Assembly (NCBI RefSeq): GCF_000420325.1
Contig: NZ_ATUS01000001.1
Location: 934,463-998,462 of the forward strand
DNA length: 64,000 bases
Direction: 5' to 3'
From: Spongiibacter tropicus DSM 19543
GTDB lineage: Bacteria > Pseudomonadota > Gammaproteobacteria > Pseudomonadales > Spongiibacteraceae
Notes under the pieces: generated by a model
Database searches by the model: none
What the model saw: the letters and a program-made list of their open reading frames with translations, nothing else
What the model was told of the DNA's origin: nothing
Program-made: the position numbers and the translations under genes
Shown: in pieces, positions 55,501 to 62,347 of the stretch
How the letters are laid out: every line of letters begins with the position of its first letter
Numbering within the stretch: the first letter of the stretch is position 1

Positions 55501-56636
55501 CCGCTGCCCAGCAGACCGAGATCGCGCCGCAGCTCTTCGTAGCGATACTGCTGATGGCGCAGCGCGCTGCGCACGACCTTGGCCGTCTGCCCCAGCAACT
55601 CGACAAGACTCTGCTCATCGCCCATCGCCAAGCGAATCGCCACGGCATTCGCCATCATCGACGGAATGCTGCGCAGACGACGATTCACCCTTGCCGTCAC
55701 CGGCATACCGAAGACCAGATCCTGTTGACCACTCATTCGATAGGTATACGCCGCCAGCATGCTGATCAACAGCTGCGGCACACTTCCCCCCGCCTGCTGT
55801 GCGATGTCACGCAACTGTGCGGAGCGCTCCAGCGACAGGACCAGCGCGCTGCGACGCAGGCCGCCGCTGCGCGGAGCACTGCGCTGCGACAGGGAAATGG
55901 CATCGGGCAGGCCGGCCAGTTGAGACTTCCAATAGTCGCGATCGCGCTCAATACGCGATGACTCCCGGTAGGCCTTTTCTTCTTCCAACTGCTGCACCAA
56001 CGGCAGAAACGGGCTTTCTCCGATGTCGCCGCCAGCGAGCAGGCCGTTATAGATATCCGCCAGACGACGGGCCAACAAACCGCCGCCAAAGCCGTCCAAG
56101 GTGATGTGGTGACAGCGCTGATACCAGAAATAACGCTGTTCAGATAACTTGATCAGTACGCCCAGCCAAAGGGCTTCTCGCTCCAGGTCCACGGGACGCG
56201 AGACCTCATCATTCATCCAGCGCAGAGCGTGCGCCTCTGCATCGTCTTCGGCGCTGAAATCGAGGAAAGGGAATTCACCCGGATACTGTTCATTGACTAA
56301 CTGGCGCGCACCCTCTGCGGTCTCCACAATCTGCACGCGGGTGGATTCCGCCTCTTTCGTGAGCAGCTGACTGGCTTTCAGAAACGTCGGCACATCGACG
56401 TCACCGCCAATATCCACATATTCAGCCAGCTTGTAGACCGCATCGCTGGGGCCGATTTTCTCACCCATCCACATGCCGCGTTGAGCACTTGCGATGGGTA
56501 GCAGTCGATTAAATGCCTCGTCATCCGATGGCGTAGTGCCTGGACGGCGGAAGGGTTCGGTGTTCAGCGGAGCAGGTCTTTCCCGTTTGCTCTGCGGCTT
56601 GTTGTAGTCCGTTTGTTGGGGCGGCGGCTGTTCCAT
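52587..56636 (-). CDS. Single-module NRPS (C-A-T-TE), predicted glycine-activating
   Basis: 1349 residues from the ATG at 56636; frame upstream is not supported. Domains: EntF-like condensation (about 50-480; HHITLDG at 176-182), adenylation (about 500-990; core YIIYTSGSTGRPKG, YGPTETTIW, NGKLDRKAL), carrier (Ser1034 in DLGADSL) and thioesterase (Ser1167 in GWSMGG; a late CHHQAML holds the likely histidine). By alignment with GrsA positions, the pocket reads D-I-L-Q-L-G-L-I-W-K, a classical glycine code. It should therefore load glycine, condense it with an unknown acyl donor and release it by the TE. No other NRPS, aryl-carrier protein or aryl acid pathway is nearby. Coupled to the glycosyltransferase and phosphopantetheinyl transferase. 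Confidence 0.95.
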   Translation of the reverse strand: MEQPPPQQTDYNKPQSKRERPAPLNTEPFRRPGTTPSDDEAFNRLLPIASAQRGMWMGEKIGPSDAVYKLAEYVDIGGDVDVPTFLKASQLLTKEAESTRVQIVETAEGARQLVNEQYPGEFPFLDFSAEDDAEAHALRWMNDEVSRPVDLEREALWLGVLIKLSEQRYFWYQRCHHITLDGFGGGLLARRLADIYNGLLAGGDIGESPFLPLVQQLEEEKAYRESSRIERDRDYWKSQLAGLPDAISLSQRSAPRSGGLRRSALVLSLERSAQLRDIAQQAGGSVPQLLISMLAAYTYRMSGQQDLVFGMPVTARVNRRLRSIPSMMANAVAIRLAMGDEQSLVELLGQTAKVVRSALRHQQYRYEELRRDLGLLGSGQQISWMGVNIEPFDYDFGFGGHHCSIHNLSNGTVEDMTVFVFDRGEKQGLHIVIDANPALYSQLELDEHRDRLGRLVEAMIQAPNSPIGDFDLLSADERRSQLQAWNDTESPLPAAFWPGLFEQSVAHFADRPVLSDASAVMSYRELADRVNPLCQLLRERGIGPGKVVAVALPRENCLPTALLAILKSGAAYLPLDPGTPAERVAMILEDARPDLILSSKDCQQGLPDTGVPCLLWESLTLSDYPARALPDVAIAGDMPAYIIYTSGSTGRPKGVVVPHLGLQNFLLAMQQSLSLTPDDSLLALTTVSFDIAVLELFLPMLAGARVHIASRDVARDPAALAAVIAKQGITTLQATPSHWQALLEEHGDVLQGIRPLVGGEALPTELAHRMRRLGQPLVNLYGPTETTIWSTMMILDKIGNSAPPIGRPIANTQVYVLDEKMALLPPGVPGELYIGGAGVALGYHNRPDLTAERFVDNPYGEGRLYKTGDQARWRRDGVLEYLGRNDFQIKIRGFRVETEEIETHLLRCVGVRRAAVALRKDPAGQPRLVAYLLPEEGFDADSEALQASALRLQIETSLPDYMLPSHYELVSDLPLNVNGKLDRKALPEPHWQCLSEYTAPRTPLEEKLAELWCEIFQLDRIGVHDSFFDLGADSLTAARMVARLRLLLGRDVPLAAAFEATTIAELAEHLQRGSQLDPLACCQTLNTAAARHEGEPLFCIHPVLGLSWGFAGLGQYLGKDTALYGLQSRGLDGQAELPGSIEEVAADYIFQLRQIQPSGPYRLLGWSMGGIVAQEMARQLRDSGESVGFLGVLDAYPFKLENGASEAEVALGIVDFLGLDAARAPASMAEMSDFLCREYDVLNMDIVKGLQDQHSNLLEDVAAVIANNLSLLQGFAPGAVDVPMHFFQALDTARSESIQHCPSVWHDKVAGLHVHPVNCHHQAMLEAGPLAEIGPQIAAALLSGLREAS

Positions 56637-57063
56637 CGTAGTCGTCTCTCGGCTAGGCAAATTTTTAAACAGACGAACTCTTCTCACGGCAAGCGGGAGT
56701 TCTTGGTCTGCGAAGTTTCTTATTATTGAGAAGGAACAGCGCGTGGCGTCGGCTTGGCTGTTCGTTAGGTCGATAATAGAGAGATAGGCGATTGGACAGG
56801 CGTGATACACATCACAGAGAAAACATGAAAATACGAATTTCCCCTTATTTTTCAATGCATTACTACACACTTACACCGAACTGTGACACACACAATAATG
56901 TAGAAATGTGCTGTAGTGGCGAGCAGAGGAACACCTTCCTCAAGGGAATCAATAAGTTATAACAAGAAGCAATATCATTACCAGAAGAGTCGCGGCGGAC
57001 AGGCAAAATGCTGACAGCAACGTCAAGAAAATAGACAAAAGGGTGACTGAAGAAAGAAGCCTA
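56637..57063. other. Leader region of the NRPS operon
   Basis: 427 bases between the NRPS and the sulfotransferase stop. It is AT-rich compared with neighbouring genes. It contains a CRP/Vfr-like site (56801-56816) and a poor Fur-like match (13 of 19) at 56964-56982. No gene is supported; the frame extending upstream of the NRPS start lacks a ribosome-binding site. Confidence 0.6.
56801..56816. promoter_or_regulatory. CRP/Vfr-like binding site
   Basis: CGTGA-TACACA-TCACA, nine of ten bases of the consensus TGTGA-N6-TCACA. It lies 165 bases upstream of the NRPS ATG, inside the AT-rich leader. Confidence 0.45.
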
Positions 57064-58071
57064 TCAGGCTGGCTTGGCGGCGCGCATTGCCTTATCAACC
57101 TGCCTGTTCAAGGATGCCTCATACGCCTTCAGAATCGGGTGCACTGAATGCCGGGGCTTCGCCGCACGCAAGCCCAACTCGTCGACATTGCGCAGGGATA
57201 AGTCCAGAAACTCCGCCAGCGCCGTCATTGTCTCGCCGGGGTTTTGCACCAGCTGTGCGTAGTCCACCTCTACGGCCTGATTGCCCGGCATCGCTGCCAG
57301 TTGTTGGCGATAACTGACGACTTCCCTGGCCACGTGTCTGGCCAGCATGGGCCGAGCGAGCAGCGCTATCGCCCGTTCTCCCAGCACTGCTCGCAGACCA
57401 CGCATCAACAACCAAATCAGGTAGCCCTTGCGATATCCCTTACGACCATTGCCTGTATCCAGCAGCATTTCCAAGTAGTGTTGAGGACCGTCGAGGTAGG
57501 CGAGAAATGCATTGAGCATGCTGTTTAACACCGCAATCGGTTCGCGACTGATATAAATGAACCGGGCTTGCTCATAGCGCCCGGCAATCCAGCGCGCATT
57601 CGCGGTATCCCAAGGGTTTTTGAGCAATACCGCTTCGCTGTCGGGTTCCAGGGCCAACAGCTTGCGGCACATTTCCTCAAACAGTGGCGCTGTATCATCA
57701 CTAAGCTTGAAACTGCCTCCCAATCGCCGCAGCAGAAAACCGTACTCTTCCACCTCATCGGCCGCGACCGGCACGCTGTCAATTTTGCGGTCGCGAATGC
57801 CCAGTGCCGCAAAACAGGCATCCAGTTTCCGCTGATCCACGTCTGCTTGTCCGTCTCTTGCGTTGCAGAGCAAGCGCCGATAGTAAAAAAGTCGGTAGAG
57901 GCTTAGCTGGGAAAGCGGGAAAGCACGGGCCACACTGTCGTAGAGAAACGTGGTGCCCGATCGGTGCAGGCCCATGATAAATACGGGCCGCACAGGCAAG
58001 CTGGCCAGCGGCGCAATCAGCTCACGATCTTCATCACTGCGGGGAAAATCGGGATCGACGGGGTATTGCAC
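57064..58071 (-). CDS. PAPS-dependent sulfotransferase family protein
   Basis: 335 residues from a GTG at 58071 with GGAGG at good spacing; a GTG at 58110 would add 13 residues. The 5'-phosphosulfate loop is FIMGLHRSGTTFLYD and the 3'-phosphate site includes YISREPIAVLNSM. This is the Sulfotransfer_3-like family, whose members sulfate carbohydrates, lipids or small molecules. It lies upstream of the NRPS in the same direction, 427 bases from it. The substrate is unknown; sulfation of the NRPS product is possible but not shown. Confidence 0.85.
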   Translation of the reverse strand: MQYPVDPDFPRSDEDRELIAPLASLPVRPVFIMGLHRSGTTFLYDSVARAFPLSQLSLYRLFYYRRLLCNARDGQADVDQRKLDACFAALGIRDRKIDSVPVAADEVEEYGFLLRRLGGSFKLSDDTAPLFEEMCRKLLALEPDSEAVLLKNPWDTANARWIAGRYEQARFIYISREPIAVLNSMLNAFLAYLDGPQHYLEMLLDTGNGRKGYRKGYLIWLLMRGLRAVLGERAIALLARPMLARHVAREVVSYRQQLAAMPGNQAVEVDYAQLVQNPGETMTALAEFLDLSLRNVDELGLRAAKPRHSVHPILKAYEASLNRQVDKAMRAAKPA

Positions 58072-58171
58072 AAACTCCTCCAGAGTGAGCAAGATGACTG
58101 GGCAGCACACTCTAGCGGATTAATGCATAAAAAATACCTACCCAGTCGCCGTTTTATGGCGAGAGCGGCAG

Positions 58172-59632
58172 CTACAACTCTCCCGCACGGCGCAGCAGGT
58201 GATAGTAAATCCTTACCGCCTGCACATAACTGGCTTGTGATACCCGCTCATCGGTACCGTGAATCCCGCGCATTTCTTCGGGACCGATTTCAAACCCCAC
58301 AAAACGGTAGCTATTCTCAGCGACCGCCTCGTAATGACGCGCATCCGTCGCCGCCACGACTAAACGCGGTGCCACAATGGCCTCCGGGGCAATTTGTGAA
58401 ACCAGTTCACCCAGCACACGGAAGCCTGCAGAATCGGGTGAAGCCACTTTGGACGGGTTGCTGCCAAAGCCGCCATAGGGGCGAATGCTCACCCGGGGGT
58501 CATCAACAATTGCGGTCACCGCCTTGATCACCGACTCTACCGTATCGCCCGGCAGAATACGGAAGTTGACGACGGCACTGGCCTTAATCGGCAACACATT
58601 ATCCTGCACGCTGCCCTGCAGCATGGTGACTGCCGTTGTGGTGCGCAGCCCCGCATTAATCGCCGGCTCTGCAGCCAACTGCCGCTCCAGCAGCGGGCCG
58701 AACAACCAGGTATTGGCAAACAACAGGCGCTGATAAAACGGGATGGCATCGCCGAGATAGCGGATAAAATCCACCGTATAGTCCAGGGTCGCTGGCAGCG
58801 GATTGGCTTCCAGGCGGGCAACAGCCGCCGCAATCACACCCGCCGCCGTTTGTGGCGGCGGCATGGACGAATGTCCACCACCGCCAGACGCGCTGAACTC
58901 GAGACTGAGAAAGCCTTTTTCTGCCGGACCAATCAGGGCAAGCGGTTCATCGACACCGGGCAACATCCCCTTGGCAATCGCCCCGCCCTCATCCAGCAAA
59001 AACGCCAGGGAGATGCCACGTTCACCCAACCAGGCAGCCATGGCTTTGGCGCCTTCGCCTCCGACTTCTTCGTCAGCGCCGAAGCCGAGATAGATATCGC
59101 GAGGGGGCACAAAACCTTCGCCCAGCAAACGCTCGGCAGACTCCAGTATCCCCATCAGACTGGCTTTGTCATCCAGCGCCCCACGGCCCCAGATATAACC
59201 GTCAACCAGCGTGCCGCTGAACGGCGGGTAGCTCCAGTCCTCTTCCGTACCGGGAATCACCGGCACAACGTCCTGATGCGCAATCAGCATAATCGGCTTG
59301 GCAGCCGAATCAGCGCCCGCCCAATGCAGCAGCAGGCTGTTATCAAAACGCTGTACCGAGAGTGTTTCAAACACCTGCGGGAAACGCTGGCGTAGAAAGT
59401 CGTGGAAATCGGCAAACGCCTGTTGATCAACTTTTTGGGGATCGTCATAGGAAATGGTGGGATAGCGCAGGGCTGCCGCGAGCCCGTCAACAAGCGGCTC
59501 AGCCTGCCACTCGACCTCTACCAGTGAATTCCCTACCGCCTGTTCTGGCGGCACAAATTGCAGCGTTCTTACGACCAGAACGGCGATCAGCAGACACAGC
59601 GCTGCAGCCAGCCCGACCAAAATACGTTTCAT
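58172..59632 (-). CDS. M20 peptidase, PM20D1-like
   Basis: 486 residues. An N-terminal membrane helix or signal anchor (about residues 4-22), then the M20 catalytic domain with HQDVVPV, GRGALDDKASLMG, the FGADEEVGGEGAK general base and metal glutamates, an inserted dimerisation domain and the C-terminal His in MRGIHGTDERV. The closest family that I recognise is PM20D1/carboxypeptidase S, which can hydrolyse or form N-fatty-acyl amino acids. It is upstream of the sulfotransferase by 61 to 100 bases. A role in handling an N-acyl amino acid would fit a glycine-activating NRPS (inference). Confidence 0.9.
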   Translation of the reverse strand: MKRILVGLAAALCLLIAVLVVRTLQFVPPEQAVGNSLVEVEWQAEPLVDGLAAALRYPTISYDDPQKVDQQAFADFHDFLRQRFPQVFETLSVQRFDNSLLLHWAGADSAAKPIMLIAHQDVVPVIPGTEEDWSYPPFSGTLVDGYIWGRGALDDKASLMGILESAERLLGEGFVPPRDIYLGFGADEEVGGEGAKAMAAWLGERGISLAFLLDEGGAIAKGMLPGVDEPLALIGPAEKGFLSLEFSASGGGGHSSMPPPQTAAGVIAAAVARLEANPLPATLDYTVDFIRYLGDAIPFYQRLLFANTWLFGPLLERQLAAEPAINAGLRTTTAVTMLQGSVQDNVLPIKASAVVNFRILPGDTVESVIKAVTAIVDDPRVSIRPYGGFGSNPSKVASPDSAGFRVLGELVSQIAPEAIVAPRLVVAATDARHYEAVAENSYRFVGFEIGPEEMRGIHGTDERVSQASYVQAVRIYYHLLRRAGEL

Positions 59633-59701
59633 TACACTACTCCTGCTAAAAAACTACGGCTTGGCAGCGTTCAACGCTGCCAAGCCGCTCACGCTGTCTG
59701 C

Positions 59702-62221
59702 TTATTGAAAACGGTAGCTGAATTCCACGCCCAGCTCGCGAGGCGTACCCGGCACCCGGTTCGCAACCCCAATCACGCTGGTCACCGCAATCCCCCCAAC
59801 GAAATAGGGCTCGTCTTTAATGTTGTTGACGTAGGCACCCAGCCCCATCTGCTCGTTGATTTCCCAGCGGACGCGCGCATTGTAAAGCTCGTACTGGCTG
59901 ACCGTTGAGCTGGCATAGTTGCCACTGAGGTAATCGGTGCCGATGAAGATCTCATCACTATAGTAGTACTGAAGCTGGGGCACGATCAGCCCGATAGGCG
60001 AATCCCAGTCATACTGAATATTCAGACCGCGCACGTTCTGCGGTACTTGGGGAAACGCCTCGCCACTGCGATCAACAATAGCGAAGCCGTCGTCGGTATT
60101 CGTGCCCAGGTTATATTCCAGGAAATCACCATCGGTATACCCGGCATTGGCGTTGATGGTGAACGGCCCCAGCAAGGCCGTCAGCTCAAGTTCAAAACCA
60201 TCAACCACCGCCTCACCGGCGTTACCGGTGAACTGTACTACTTCGGTATCGGTGGCGCCCACCTCATACAGTGCCACCTGCAAATCGGTGTAATCCATCT
60301 GATAGGCGGCAACATTGAAGCGCAGTCGGCGGTCAAAGGCATCCAGCTTGAAGCCGATTTCCTTGTTCAGCACCTGCTCGGGCTCGAACTGTTTAATCTC
60401 CGACTCAGTCTGTGTGGTACGCACATCGAGTCCGCCAGACTTAAAGCCCCTGCTCACCGTCGCATACACCATCAAGCTGTCCAAATTCAGCGATTCCAGC
60501 AGCTCATCCCCGGCCAGATAGTTCAGCGTCAAACTCGGCGTCCACTCTTCAAAGTCGGTGTCGCCACGCAGTTTGGGGCCAAAGATCAACGGCACCTCAG
60601 GCGCGTCATAGGCAAGATACTGGGCTCTGGAGACCGGAGAATAAATGCCGTCGCCCAGATGGAAAACCGGCGCCAGAATGGCGAGGTCACTGCCAATCTG
60701 TGCGTTCAGCCGGCTGGCATATTCGCCGTAATCCGGCGTGCCCTGCACATGCACCGACGCCCGCTCCTCTTCGGTGTAACGCACCCCAAGTGTCAGCTGC
60801 CAGTTCTCAGCCAGATCCAGGGTTCCCTGAGCAAAGGCGGCCTTGGTGGTATTCTCATAGTCGGCGATGTTAACCATGTTCGCCTGCACCGGTAACACCG
60901 CCAGTGCCGAGATGGGAATATCGATGCCGACAGCCCCCTCCGGCTTGATTGCGACCAGACCATTGTCACCCACCTCGGTACCGTCCAGAGCATTGTCGAG
61001 AGACTCTTCTGCGTAGAACAGGCCGAAGGTGTAGTTCAGGCGCTCATCCCAGGCGCTGCCGTTAAACTTAATCTCTTGCGAAAACTGCTCGCGCTTGGCA
61101 TCGCCAACGGTTTTGTCCGAGCCGTTCAGCACCTGATAGCCCGCAGCGGGCCCTACTGCAACGGCGCGAATACCGGTGCCATCGGAGTCCCCCCCGATGT
61201 AAATATTGTCCTGCATGGCGTAGCTGGTAATGCTCTCAATATCCAGCCAGTCAGAAACCGGCGCCCGCAGCGTCAAGGCAATCATGTGATTGTCGATGGC
61301 ATACACGCTGTCTTCGGGGTTGAGGCTGACTTCAAAGTCCTTGGCCTGTGCCGAGCTGGCATCACAGGCTTCTTCAAGACTCATATCTTCGGCGCCGCGA
61401 TACACCCCCGAGGTCAGAATGGCGCCATTGTTCTGGAAGGCACAATTGTAGGGCGAACCGCGCTCATCAATTCGGCTGAGGAAACCAAACAGGTCCACTT
61501 CTACATCATCATTCACATACCAGATCAGCCGCGACGACAGCGCCATGCGGTCTTGATCAAACAGCGCGTTATTCGCCGCAGTATTATCGATTGAGCCATC
61601 GCTGCGCTTGCTGTTAAACGCCACGCGCACGGCAAGGTCATCGCTGATTGGCAGGTTGGCGTCCAGTTTGACGTTTTGCTGACCGTAGCTCCCTGCCCCG
61701 AGTTTTACACCGAATTCATAGCCGTCGGTGAAAGGCTTTTTCGAATCCACCAGAATCGCGCCACCGACATTGTTCTTGCCGAACAATGTGCCCTGAGGGC
61801 CACGCAGCACCTGAATAGACGCGACATCAACGGCATCCAGCAACTGGGCGTCGGAGCGCGGTACGTAGATACCATTGAGGTACATGCCGACACCCGGGTC
61901 CAGCACCGGGTTGCCCGAACGCTGCCCCACACCGCGAATGAAAATGGCAGGCGCTTTGTAGTTGGTCTGGGAAAACTGCAGACTGGGCGCCAGGGTTTCC
62001 ACATCTTCTATGTCGCTGATACCCATGTAGTCGAGCATATCGCTGCCCAGCGCAGAGACCGCCACGGGTGTGTCCTGCAAACTTTCCTCACGCCGCCGCG
62101 CAGTGACAACAACCTCTTCAAGCATCACCCGGCTGTCAGCTTGCGCGAAACTCGGCGTCGCAAATAATGCCGACACGGCCGAAACGGCCAGGGGAAGAAG
62201 TAAGGGGGCTTTCGTTTTCAT
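59702..62221 (-). CDS. TonB-dependent outer-membrane receptor
   Basis: 839 residues with a signal peptide (LPLAVSAVSALFATPSFA), a TonB box (EEVVVTARRREESLQDTP), the plug domain (IQVLRGPQGTLFGKNNVGGA), and the beta-barrel ending in a C-terminal aromatic residue (GVEFSYRF plus Gln). It is of the same class as the receptor at 11064-13595. It transcribes towards the M20, sulfotransferase and NRPS genes, 69 bases from the M20 start, and could take up a substrate of these enzymes. The ligand is unknown. Confidence 0.95.
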   Translation of the reverse strand: MKTKAPLLLPLAVSAVSALFATPSFAQADSRVMLEEVVVTARRREESLQDTPVAVSALGSDMLDYMGISDIEDVETLAPSLQFSQTNYKAPAIFIRGVGQRSGNPVLDPGVGMYLNGIYVPRSDAQLLDAVDVASIQVLRGPQGTLFGKNNVGGAILVDSKKPFTDGYEFGVKLGAGSYGQQNVKLDANLPISDDLAVRVAFNSKRSDGSIDNTAANNALFDQDRMALSSRLIWYVNDDVEVDLFGFLSRIDERGSPYNCAFQNNGAILTSGVYRGAEDMSLEEACDASSAQAKDFEVSLNPEDSVYAIDNHMIALTLRAPVSDWLDIESITSYAMQDNIYIGGDSDGTGIRAVAVGPAAGYQVLNGSDKTVGDAKREQFSQEIKFNGSAWDERLNYTFGLFYAEESLDNALDGTEVGDNGLVAIKPEGAVGIDIPISALAVLPVQANMVNIADYENTTKAAFAQGTLDLAENWQLTLGVRYTEEERASVHVQGTPDYGEYASRLNAQIGSDLAILAPVFHLGDGIYSPVSRAQYLAYDAPEVPLIFGPKLRGDTDFEEWTPSLTLNYLAGDELLESLNLDSLMVYATVSRGFKSGGLDVRTTQTESEIKQFEPEQVLNKEIGFKLDAFDRRLRFNVAAYQMDYTDLQVALYEVGATDTEVVQFTGNAGEAVVDGFELELTALLGPFTINANAGYTDGDFLEYNLGTNTDDGFAIVDRSGEAFPQVPQNVRGLNIQYDWDSPIGLIVPQLQYYYSDEIFIGTDYLSGNYASSTVSQYELYNARVRWEINEQMGLGAYVNNIKDEPYFVGGIAVTSVIGVANRVPGTPRELGVEFSYRFQ

Positions 62222-62347
62222 TCACAGGTCTCCAGCATTCTGTGTATCGTTCGGTCCATCGCGCTACGGGACGACATGCTCCGCGGGGCGAATGTTGACA
62301 TGCGTTACATCAACAGTCACTCCCTCACGCAAGAGTCGTGCCGCGAA

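Noticed and set aside
56637-56870. N-terminal extension of the NRPS to 56870
   Set aside because: The extra 78 residues have no domain, pass through AT-rich leader DNA with the CRP-like site, and lack a ribosome-binding site.
56964-56982. Fur box upstream of the NRPS
   Set aside because: Only 13 of 19 consensus bases match and it is about 330 bases from the start. I would not infer a siderophore from it.
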